A DNA stretch of 64,000 nucleotides, from the NCBI RefSeq assembly GCF_036038375.1, contig NZ_CP107935.1, forward strand, positions 5,332,001 to 5,396,000, in the 5' to 3' direction. Below, in pieces: positions 47,838 to 55,334 of this stretch (its first letter is position 1; the number at the start of each line of letters is the position of its first letter). The notes beneath the pieces are model-generated. The model was not told the origin of the DNA. It saw nothing but the letters and a program-made list of their open reading frames with translations, and did no database searches. The translations under genes and the position numbers were made by a program. Origin of the DNA: Streptomyces sp. NBC_00414. Lineage in GTDB: Bacteria; Actinomycetota; Actinomycetes; Streptomycetales; Streptomycetaceae.

Positions 47838-48661
47838 CCCGTGACACCGGCTTCGACACCCGGCTCGACTACGCCCGGCTGACCGACACGACCTGGCGCG
47901 TCCTCAACGCGACCCCCGGCCGGCGGGCCGAACTGCTCGCCGCGCTGCCCCCGGCCGAGCGCGCGGTCGTCGCCGAGGGCACCAGCGGGCCGGGCTTCGA
48001 CATGGAGCAGGCCCGCCGTCGCAAGACCCTCGCCGACGTGCTGAACGTCAGCTTCCCGGTCACCTTCTTCGCGTACTACGGGCGGACCGGCGCGGAGGGC
48101 CTGCACACCTTCCTGGACAGCGAGTTCTGGCAGCGGCGGCCCGCCCAGCCCGGGTCGGTGTTCCCGCCCGCGGCCACCGCGTCGGCCGCCTTCGCCGGGT
48201 TCCTGCACGCCTGCGACTGGATCGCCCGGCAGGAGGACTGGGTCGCCGAGGCCTTCGCCTTCGAGGACGCCCACCTCTTCGGCGGCGCCAAGGCCGACGC
48301 CACGGCCCGCCCGTACCCCTCCGGCCGCCCCCGTCTGGTGTCCGGCGCCTGGACCGCGGAGGCCACGTTCGACGTACCCGGGTACGGCAGGCTGCTGCGT
48401 GAGCGGGGCACCGTCGACCCGTGGACCGAGGCCCTGCTGCTGGTCAAACGCCGTCCCGCGCCGCTCGCCGTCATCTCGGTCCCGGCCGGCGAACGCGTCC
48501 GCCGGGTACGCCTCACGGGTGACACCGTCGCCGCACTGCGCTGGCTGTGGGACACCGGGACGCCGGTGCCCGAGGGCGCCGCAGGGACCCCCGCCTACGC
48601 CAGGGCGGTCGGCGCCGGACTGGTGGAGGGTGCCGGACCGGTGGACGGGGCCGCTCGGTGA
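47834..48661 (+). CDS. MNIO partner protein (DUF2063/MbnC-like with RRE-like C-terminus)
   Basis: A 275-residue protein translationally coupled to the MNIO (ATGA overlap). The middle part LNVSFPVTFFAYYGRTGAEG and FAGFLHACDWIARQEDWVAEAFAFEDA follows the pattern of DUF2063 or MbnC-like partners (helix, FP, ...F..FL...., fE.A). The C-terminal ~90 residues (LLLVKRRPAPLAVISVPAGE, then LTGDTVAALRWLWDTGTPV) look like a winged recognition domain. MNIOs usually need such a partner to present the precursor. Identification is by pattern and context, not by strong family match. Confidence 0.65.
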   Translation: MTRDTGFDTRLDYARLTDTTWRVLNATPGRRAELLAALPPAERAVVAEGTSGPGFDMEQARRRKTLADVLNVSFPVTFFAYYGRTGAEGLHTFLDSEFWQRRPAQPGSVFPPAATASAAFAGFLHACDWIARQEDWVAEAFAFEDAHLFGGAKADATARPYPSGRPRLVSGAWTAEATFDVPGYGRLLRERGTVDPWTEALLLVKRRPAPLAVISVPAGERVRRVRLTGDTVAALRWLWDTGTPVPEGAAGTPAYARAVGAGLVEGAGPVDGAAR

Positions 48662-50064
48662 CCTCCCGGTCCTCTCAGGACGCCGACCGGGATCGCGCCG
48701 CCCGCGCCGCCCGCGTCAGCCGTGTCCGCCGCGGCTATCTGCTGGTGTCCGGCCTCGACTACTTCGCCGACATGCTCCTCACCGTGACGTCGGTCCTGCT
48801 GCTGCAGTCGCTGGGCATGGGCTCGGGCGCGGTGTTCGCCCTGATCGCCGCGGTGTGGATCGTCGAAGGGGTCTCCGAGATTCCGACGGGCGTCCTCGCC
48901 GACCTGCTCGGCCGCCGCGTCTCGGTCGCGATCAGCTTCGTACTGCGGGCGGTCGGCTACAGCGCCCTCTTCTTCAGCGGCAGCGTGTACGTCGCCGCCG
49001 CCGGGGTCCTCCTCGCCGCGCTGGGCGGCACCTTCGCGTCCGGCGCCCTGGAGGCCTGGGCCGTGGACGAGACCGGTGCCGGTGATCCGCGCGGCCTGGA
49101 CCGTCTCTTCGCCCAGGGAAAGATCGCCGAGAACGCCGGCCTCGTACTGGGCACGCTGACCGGCGCCGCGCTGGGCACGCTGGACCTGGCGCTGCCCCAG
49201 ATCGTCGCGGGCGTCTCCTGCGCGCTGGCGGCCGTACTGTCCCTGCGGCTCATGACCGGGCAGGGACGGCGGCCGAGTCCGGAGCGCCCCCGGGAGGCCT
49301 TCGCGCCCCAGGAGGCCCGCACCTCCCGGGAGGCCTTCGTGCCCCGGCTGCGGGAGTCGTTCGGCGAGGTCATGGCCGGGACCCGGCTCACCCTGCGGGG
49401 CGACAAGGTGCTGATCGCCCTGATCGTCGCGACCGCCCTGCTGTGGCTGTTCCGGGGCATCCCCGGCGTGCAGTGGACAGTCGTGTACGAGGGACTGGTC
49501 GGCGGCGATCTGCTGGTGCTCGGCGCGATGCGCAGCGTCGGCTCGCTGCTGGAGATCCCGCTGCTCGGCTGGACCCTGAGCCTGCAGAAGCGCCGGGCCT
49601 CGGCGCGCCGGACCGTCATCGTCACCGCGTCCACGGTCGGCGCGCTCGCCCTCGGCTGCGCCGCGGCCGTGCGGGAACCGGCCGTCTCGATCGTCTGCTA
49701 TGTCTGCTTCTCCACGGCGTTCGGCCTGTGCATGCCCGGCGTCCGGGCGGCCATGAACGAACGGATCGAGAGCGGCCACCGCGCCACCGTGCTGTCCGTG
49801 GCCTCGCTGTTCAACAGCCTGTTCACCGGGGGCGGCCTGATCCTGACCGGTCTGGCCGTCGGCGACCTCGGCAGCGCGGCCGTGGCCTGGCCGCTCGCCG
49901 CCGTGGGCTTCGGCGTGGCGGGCCTGTGGGTGGCCTCCCTGGCCGTACGGCAGGGGGCCGTGCCGCCGACCGGACCGCCCCGGCCGCCGACTTCGACGAC
50001 GCCCGAGCCGACGACGACCCGGGGGCCTTCGGCGACGGGACCCCAGGAGGTGCCCGCACCGTGA
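48658..50064 (+). CDS. MFS exporter of the RiPP-like cluster
   Basis: A 468-residue membrane transporter with about twelve helices; the MFS loop-2 motif is GVLADLLGRRVSVAI. An inserted loop (ERPREAFAPQEARTSREAFV) separates the halves and the C-terminus is Pro/Thr-rich. GTG 48658 overlaps the stop of the partner gene (GTGA), and the end overlaps the next start, so it is part of the operon. It probably exports the mature product or gives self-resistance; direction is inferred from context. Confidence 0.82.
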   Translation: MTSRSSQDADRDRAARAARVSRVRRGYLLVSGLDYFADMLLTVTSVLLLQSLGMGSGAVFALIAAVWIVEGVSEIPTGVLADLLGRRVSVAISFVLRAVGYSALFFSGSVYVAAAGVLLAALGGTFASGALEAWAVDETGAGDPRGLDRLFAQGKIAENAGLVLGTLTGAALGTLDLALPQIVAGVSCALAAVLSLRLMTGQGRRPSPERPREAFAPQEARTSREAFVPRLRESFGEVMAGTRLTLRGDKVLIALIVATALLWLFRGIPGVQWTVVYEGLVGGDLLVLGAMRSVGSLLEIPLLGWTLSLQKRRASARRTVIVTASTVGALALGCAAAVREPAVSIVCYVCFSTAFGLCMPGVRAAMNERIESGHRATVLSVASLFNSLFTGGGLILTGLAVGDLGSAAVAWPLAAVGFGVAGLWVASLAVRQGAVPPTGPPRPPTSTTPEPTTTRGPSATGPQEVPAP

Positions 50065-52361
50065 CCGCCGCCGCCCACCCGGCCCCCATCGAGGATCTGC
50101 TCGCCGACCTCCAGCTGGAGCGTGCCGGGCTCCCCGGCCGGGATCCGGTGCCGGCGGCCCAGCGCGCCCGGCGGGCCGCCGATGAGCTGGCCGGCCTGGG
50201 CCTTTCCCGGTTCGTCGCCGAGCTCCTGGGGGAGACGGCACCCGTGCCCGCCCCCATGGCCGTACTCGATCTGGAGGCCGACGAGGACGGTCGGCGGGCC
50301 TCGTACGAGATCTGGTGCGCCGAGGCCCGTGAGCTGACCGGGGAGGTGTGGCGGTGGCTGGCGGACCGCCGCCGCACCGCCGGTGAACTCCCCGCCCCCG
50401 CTGAACTCCCCTGGTGGTGCGGCGAGTCGGCGCTCCCGCTGCCCCGCGACTCCGTACGGCGGCTCGCCGGGGTGACCGCCCCGGTGCCGGATCTGTCGGA
50501 GACCGCCGAGGCCTGGGCCCGCCCGGCCGGGCTGCGCGGCCGGGCCACCGCCGAGTACAACTGGCGCTGGCTGCTGCTCGGCAAGGGCCTGCTCGGCCCG
50601 TCCGGCGGGACTCCGCCCCGGTCTCTGTCCCCGCCCCTGCCTCTGCCCTTGCCTCCGCTGAACGAGCTGATCACCCTGCTCGTCGGGGAGGCGCGGCGGC
50701 GGGGGCTGCTGCCGCCCGGCCACCGGGTGCGGGTGCTGCGGCGTCCGAACACCCCGTCCATGGTCATGCCCGTACGGCTGCCCGGTTCCTCGCTGCTCTC
50801 CCTGCCGACCGCGGTCACTCCGGTGACGGTCCAGTACCTGCAGCACGAGCTGGCCCATCTCGCCGAGCACGGGTCGCGTCCGGCGGGGGCCCCGCTCGCC
50901 GAGCGGTGGACGTTCGACCCGTTGCGGTCGGAGGGCTGGGCCCTGCTGCTGGAGCAGCTGGCCGGGTCGACCGCGTTCCTCGCCCGGCTGGGGATCGACG
51001 GGGAGAGCGCCGAGGTCCTCGCCCGTTTCTACGCCGAGGAGGAGCACTTCAGCCGCGGGCTGATGGCGGCGGACCTGGCCCTGGACGCGGACCTCGCGGG
51101 CTGCCGAACGGCGGCCGAGGCACTGGAGGCCGCGTCGGCCGTGGCCGCCCGCACCGGACTGCGGTGGGCTCCGGAGCTGCTCCTGTTGCGGCAGACCCGC
51201 GTCCTGCACTGGCGTTCCTATCTCGCGGGTTACGTCTGGCGGGACGCCGTCCGCGCCGAGCTGGTCGCCCGCTTCGGCGCCGACTGGGCCGACCGGGAGG
51301 AGGCCTGGACGCTGCTGCGGGGCGCGCTGGCCCGTACGGGACCGGTGGCGGGATCGGCGGCCGGATTCCTGGCCGCGCTGGGCGTTCCCGATCACCCGCG
51401 GGCGCCGTACGCACCGACTCATCGAGGAGACCGGATGACGACGACCGGGACGACGACACCTGGGACGACAGCGGCCGGTGGAGCACGGGACGCGCTGCGG
51501 CTGCTCTGCCGTGACCCCCGTGCCGCGGACGGCCTGCCGTGGGGCGAGGCGCACGCCGTCCTCGACGCCTCGCCGGACGTCGCCGGGATCGTCTCCCGGC
51601 AGGATCTGGAGGACTGGCTGGACTGCGGCCTGCTCCACTACCCGGTGCTGAACGCGATGCGCGGCGGCACCCCCGTGCCGCCCGAGGAACTGACCCGGGT
51701 CATGCACGTGTCCGGCGACCCCCGGGGCGGCTACGTGGACGGGGCGAAGGTCCGTGCCCAGTTGGCGGCCGGGGCGACCGTGGTCGTGCAGAACCTGCAC
51801 GAGTGGCACCGACCCGCACAACAGCTGTGCCGACGGCTGGCACGACTGTTCTCGGCCAGGACAGGGGCCGTTGCGTTCTGGACGAGGGCGGGCCAGGACG
51901 GCCTGCGCGTCCACCGGGACGACGGCCATCTGTTCGTCGTGCAGATCACCGGGACCAAGCGCTGGTACCTGTACGACACGCCGCGCGAGGCGGGCGACTG
52001 GAGCCCCGGATACGTACCGGAGCAGGACCTGGCGGGTGCCGGGACCGTGGATCTGCGGGCCGGCCAGGTGCTGTATCTGCCGGAGGGCATCGCCCATCAC
52101 ACCCGCACCCTCGACGCGGAGTCCGTGCACGTCACCGTCGCCGTCCGGGAGCCCCGGCTGCGGGAAACGGCCGAACTGGCCGTACGCGCCTGCCTCGCCC
52201 GTATCCCCGAGCACGCCACCCTCCCCGGGACCGCCGCCGAACGCGAAGAGGCCGCCGACGACCTGCTCACCCGGCTCGCCGAAGCGCTCGGACGCGTGGA
52301 CCGGACCGCCCTGGTCCGTGACGTGTCGCGGCGGGCGGCCGAGACACGCGGCAGCCGCTGA
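50061..52361 (+). CDS. Zinc-peptidase-like (HExxH) and JmjC/cupin oxygenase fusion
   Basis: A 766-residue protein. Residues ~230-455 resemble a DUF885-like gluzincin: YLQHELAHLAEHG (His262, Glu263, His266) followed by SEGWALLLEQL (Glu292 as third ligand) and YLAGYVWRDAVRAEL; this could remove the leader, but alpha-KG/HExxH hydroxylases are an alternative. Residues ~475-766 are a JmjC/cupin_4 domain: LRVHRDDGHLFVVQITGTKRWYLYD (His618, Asp620) and LPEGIAHHTRT (distal His), expected to hydroxylate with Fe(II) and 2-oxoglutarate. GTG overlaps the MFS stop. A good internal start (GAGGAGA, ATG 51435) could yield the second domain alone. Confidence 0.75.
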   Translation: MTAAAHPAPIEDLLADLQLERAGLPGRDPVPAAQRARRAADELAGLGLSRFVAELLGETAPVPAPMAVLDLEADEDGRRASYEIWCAEARELTGEVWRWLADRRRTAGELPAPAELPWWCGESALPLPRDSVRRLAGVTAPVPDLSETAEAWARPAGLRGRATAEYNWRWLLLGKGLLGPSGGTPPRSLSPPLPLPLPPLNELITLLVGEARRRGLLPPGHRVRVLRRPNTPSMVMPVRLPGSSLLSLPTAVTPVTVQYLQHELAHLAEHGSRPAGAPLAERWTFDPLRSEGWALLLEQLAGSTAFLARLGIDGESAEVLARFYAEEEHFSRGLMAADLALDADLAGCRTAAEALEAASAVAARTGLRWAPELLLLRQTRVLHWRSYLAGYVWRDAVRAELVARFGADWADREEAWTLLRGALARTGPVAGSAAGFLAALGVPDHPRAPYAPTHRGDRMTTTGTTTPGTTAAGGARDALRLLCRDPRAADGLPWGEAHAVLDASPDVAGIVSRQDLEDWLDCGLLHYPVLNAMRGGTPVPPEELTRVMHVSGDPRGGYVDGAKVRAQLAAGATVVVQNLHEWHRPAQQLCRRLARLFSARTGAVAFWTRAGQDGLRVHRDDGHLFVVQITGTKRWYLYDTPREAGDWSPGYVPEQDLAGAGTVDLRAGQVLYLPEGIAHHTRTLDAESVHVTVAVREPRLRETAELAVRACLARIPEHATLPGTAAEREEAADDLLTRLAEALGRVDRTALVRDVSRRAAETRGSR
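51435..52361 (+). other. Possible internal translation start: stand-alone JmjC domain
   Basis: GAGGAGA (51424-51430) lies 4-10 bases before ATG 51435 in the same frame, right at the border between the two domains of the 766-residue protein. Translation here would give a 308-residue JmjC oxygenase starting MTTTGTTTPG. Either the two genes fused by loss of a stop codon, or both long and short forms are made. Confidence 0.45.
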
Positions 52362-52511
52362 CCGCGGCCGACCGCACCGGCTGAACCGCGTCCGCCGAAC
52401 TCCCGCCGCCGACTCGCGGGACGGCCGATTCGCGCCACGTTTCCGGCGCGAACGGCAATCCACAGTCCGCGCCCACGCTGTTGACAGCCTTCTTGCCTAG
52501 CTTCCTCGCTC

Positions 52512-53534
52512 ATGACGGGAAACCTGACAGGAAGCCAGTCGGCCCAAGGGCCGAAACACAAGCGGAACGTGACGCGCCGCAAGGTGGTCGTGGCAGGTGG
52601 CGCGGCGGTCGCCGCGGTGGGTGTGGGCGGCACGGTCGCCGCGACCGCGAACGCCGGCCAGACGACGAAGGGCGCCTCGCCGACCGCCACCTCGACCTCC
52701 TCGGAGGGCTGCTACAAGCTCACCTCGGAGACCACCGAGGGGCCGTACTACATCGACGCCGACAAGCTCAGGCAGGACATCACCGAGGACAGAGAGGGCA
52801 TTCCCCTGACCCTCCGTCTCAAGGTGATCGACAACGAGACCTGCAAGCCCGTCAAGAACGCCGCCGTCGACATCTGGCACTGCGACGCGCTGGGCCTCTA
52901 CTCCGGCTACGAGGACCTCTCCAGCGGTGGCGGCGGTGGCGGCACACCGCCCAGCGGCACGCCCACCGATGTGCCCACCGGCACCCCGACCGGTTCCCCG
53001 CCCGAGGGTGGCGGCGGTGGCGGTGGCGGCCACGCGGAGCCCACCGACGACAAGCGCTACCTGCGCGGCACGTGGAAGACGGACAAGCAGGGCTTCGTCA
53101 CCTTCAAGACGGTCTTCCCGGGCTGGTACCGGGGCCGTTGCGTCCACGTCCACACCAAGGTGCACGTCGGCGGCACCTGGACGGACGCCGGTTACGAGGG
53201 CGGCAACACCTGCCACACCGGCCAGTTCTTCTTCGACGAGGAGTCGGTGCTCGCCTCGGCGGAGGTCGAGCCGTACTCCACGTCGACGACCGAGCGCACG
53301 ACGCTCACCGAGGACACGATCTACGACCAGTCCGGCACGGCCGGCGGTCTCCTCAAGCTCAAGTACAAGAAGAACGGCATCGCGAAGGGCGTCCTCGGCA
53401 GCATCACGATGGGCGTCGACCCGGACGCGACCCACGAGGGCACGGACGACGCGGTGCAGCCGGGCGCCTCGGAGACGGCCTCCGAGACGGCCACGGCCAC
53501 GGCCACGGCCTCGGCTTCGGCTTCGGCGAGTTGA
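52512..53534 (+). CDS. Tat-exported intradiol ring-cleavage dioxygenase-like protein
   Basis: A 340-residue extracellular protein. The N-terminus has a Tat signal (VTRRKVVVAGGAAVAAVGVGG). The non-haem Fe(III) ligands of intradiol dioxygenases can be matched: Tyr in HCDALGLYSGYE, Tyr in FPGWYRGRCVHVHTKVHV and its two His. Between them lies an insert of Gly runs and Pro-Thr repeats (about residues 137-177), and the end is an Ala/Ser/Thr/Glu tail. The secreted subgroup may act on lignin-derived catechols or cell-wall material; the substrate is unknown. It starts 150 bp after the RiPP-like cluster and is probably separate. Confidence 0.85.
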   Translation: MTGNLTGSQSAQGPKHKRNVTRRKVVVAGGAAVAAVGVGGTVAATANAGQTTKGASPTATSTSSEGCYKLTSETTEGPYYIDADKLRQDITEDREGIPLTLRLKVIDNETCKPVKNAAVDIWHCDALGLYSGYEDLSSGGGGGGTPPSGTPTDVPTGTPTGSPPEGGGGGGGGHAEPTDDKRYLRGTWKTDKQGFVTFKTVFPGWYRGRCVHVHTKVHVGGTWTDAGYEGGNTCHTGQFFFDEESVLASAEVEPYSTSTTERTTLTEDTIYDQSGTAGGLLKLKYKKNGIAKGVLGSITMGVDPDATHEGTDDAVQPGASETASETATATATASASASAS

Positions 53535-53546
53535 GCGGTCGGGCGG

Positions 53547-53586
53547 TTGCTTGGTTGCTTGGTTGACCGGTTGACCGGTTGACCGA
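53547..53586. repeat. Five tandem copies of an 8-bp unit
   Basis: TTGCTTGG twice, then TTGACCGG twice and TTGACCGA once, without gaps, directly after the dioxygenase gene. The change of unit half-way suggests expansion from two variants. Confidence 0.8.
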
Positions 53587-53613
53587 CATGACCGTCGACT
53601 GAGTCGGCAGTGG

Positions 53614-53656
53614 GGCGAACGGGCCCGGAACGAAGGCGGTTCCGGGCCCGTTCGCC
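53614..53656 (+). terminator. Terminator after the dioxygenase gene
   Basis: GGCGAACGGGCCCGGAAC (53614-53631) and its exact complement (53639-53656) enclose a 7-base loop; 18-bp stem. Confidence 0.82.
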
Positions 53657-53804
53657 GTGCGCGACACCCATCGGGCGGAGGTGATCAGGTGACACACAGG
53701 GTGCTCGTCGAACGGGCACAGCCCCAGGGCGTCTGATGGCGGGTGCGAGGTGAGAACATCTCGCAGGACGCCGGCGGCGCCGGACGAGATCACCGGAGGG
53801 GACC

Positions 53805-54188
53805 ATGGGATTCGCCGTGCTGCTCGCACTGTTGCTGATCGTCGGAGCGGTGGTCGCGCGGCCCCGTCCGGGCCGGGCGCGCGGGATGTCCGACCTGGAC
53901 GCGGAGGCCGACGCCAACCGCTGGGTCGTACGGCTCGGGGGCAGCCTGTCCGCCCCCGACGTACGGACCCGGGCGGGAGCCGACGTGATCGCCTCGCAGG
54001 CCCTCGCCGCCGCCTCCGAACGTCTGCGCACCGCCAGGGAGGAGCTGGCCACCGCCCGCACGGCCGCCGAGTACGCCTTGGTGACACGGACGGCCGTCGA
54101 GGGACTCCGTCACGTGAGCACGGCCCGCACGTCCCTCGGCCTCGACCAGGCGGAGGCGGAGCCGGACGCCCTGACGCGGATCGGCTGA
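53805..54188 (+). CDS. Small hypothetical protein with N-terminal membrane helix
   Basis: A 127-residue protein. Residues 1-19 form one membrane helix (MGFAVLLALLLIVGAVVA) followed by RPRPGRARG, so the rest is cytoplasmic if positive-inside holds. The soluble part is helical and Ala-rich (ASERLRTAREELATARTAAE, coiled-coil-like). No family is recognised. GGAGGGG lies before the ATG. It is convergent with the next gene. Confidence 0.65.
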   Translation: MGFAVLLALLLIVGAVVARPRPGRARGMSDLDAEADANRWVVRLGGSLSAPDVRTRAGADVIASQALAAASERLRTAREELATARTAAEYALVTRTAVEGLRHVSTARTSLGLDQAEAEPDALTRIG

Positions 54189-54201
54189 CGCCGGGGCCCG
54201 C

Positions 54202-54678
54202 TCAGGTGTCGTACGTGCCGTCCCACGGCGGGCCGAAGCCCAGCTGGTCCGGGTAGAGCTCGGCCCACGGCTCGCCCTCGTCCTCGCCGGTCAGCAGGCC
54301 GAACAGCACGCCGTCGCGGGTCAGTCGGAAGGGCTGGACCGCGATGTCCGTGTAGCGGCGCCGCGGGAGGCTGCGGAGCAGTTTCGCGAGGTGGGCCTGC
54401 GCCTGGGCGAGGACCGAGTCAGGACCCTGCGGGTTGCGCTGCTGCTCGGCCCAGGTGCCGGCGCACCAGATCTCCGAATCACGGTGCCGACCCTGCGTAT
54501 CGAAGGTGTGGAGCACCGTGAAGAGTCGTTTGTGCTCTTCCCAGCCGTCGTCGGGGCGGTAATCCTCAGGGAAGGCGTAGGTGACCGACCCCAGGAACTG
54601 CCCCTCCGCGTAGTGCCCGATGGCATCGGTGCGGTGGCGCGGCTCGTACGCGATCGGGATGACCTGGGGGACTGCCAT
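54202..54678 (-). CDS. Conserved hypothetical protein (158 residues)
   Basis: A soluble protein without signal or membrane segment. Features include VIPIAYEPRHRTDAIGHYAEGQFLG, VTYAFPEDYRPDDGWEEHKR, DSEIWCAGTW, and LYPDQLGFGPPWDGTYDT. I recognise this type as a conserved streptomycete protein of unknown function; no catalytic residues stand out. ATG 54678 is chosen because the open frame upstream is the antisense of an intergenic stretch. Confidence 0.65.
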   Translation of the reverse strand: MAVPQVIPIAYEPRHRTDAIGHYAEGQFLGSVTYAFPEDYRPDDGWEEHKRLFTVLHTFDTQGRHRDSEIWCAGTWAEQQRNPQGPDSVLAQAQAHLAKLLRSLPRRRYTDIAVQPFRLTRDGVLFGLLTGEDEGEPWAELYPDQLGFGPPWDGTYDT

Positions 54679-54752
54679 GACGAAACCATACGGTGAATCG
54701 TGCACATGCCAGGAACGGGGTCCCGTAACGGGAGCGCGGGCCCCGGGCAGCG

Positions 54753-55334
54753 TCACCGGGAGCCGGCGACACGCCCCGGACCAGGCGTGTCCAGGGCCCT
54801 CTGCGCGCCGGCTCCGGGGCACGTCTCGTCGGAACCGGCGCTGTGCCAGGTGCCGGGGATCGTCACCGACACCATGGCCCCGGGTGCCGACCCGGCACTT
54901 GTCCCCGGGGACGCGACGAGTTGGGCTTCGTTGACCGTGCACGTCAGTTGGGCGAGGCCCGTGCTGGTCAGGGGCTCGGTGCCCGGGGGCAGCAGGACCG
55001 ACACGTTCCCGTCGTCCGTACCGACCGTCGGCGCGGCCGACAGCGGAGGAAGCTCCGTGGTCAGTCCCTTCTGGAGGCCGCCGATGTCCGGCCCCCGGAA
55101 CAGCGTCTCCACGGCCGTCCTGATGTCGAGCGTGCCGGCCTGGGGGCGGACGCCGATCAGGTTGCCGTCCCTGAGGAAGTAGACGACCTGGGAAGGCAGG
55201 ATGCCGGTGGCCGCCTCCCCTGCCTCCACGACACCGGTCGAGGGGATACCGGTCGAGGGGAACCCGCAGGAGGAGAGCAGCAGGGTGACGGCGGCGGCCG
55301 TGCCGAACAGCCCGATCCCTCTGCCCCTGCTCAT
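54753..55334 (-). CDS. Lipoprotein of a two-component operon
   Basis: A 193-residue exported lipoprotein. Signal peptide with lipobox LSSC (TAAAVTLLLSSC), then GFPSTGIPSTGV, and a C-terminal domain (VVYFLRDGNLIGVRPQ, DIRTAVETLFRGPD, VSVLLPPGTEPL, LTCTVNEAQLVASP) that resembles the GerMN-type domain of actinobacterial LpqB/CseA-like lipoproteins. Its ATG overlaps the stop of the histidine kinase gene. The lipoprotein probably modulates the kinase, as CseA or LpqB do; this is by analogy. Confidence 0.75.
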   Translation of the reverse strand: MSRGRGIGLFGTAAAVTLLLSSCGFPSTGIPSTGVVEAGEAATGILPSQVVYFLRDGNLIGVRPQAGTLDIRTAVETLFRGPDIGGLQKGLTTELPPLSAAPTVGTDDGNVSVLLPPGTEPLTSTGLAQLTCTVNEAQLVASPGTSAGSAPGAMVSVTIPGTWHSAGSDETCPGAGAQRALDTPGPGRVAGSR

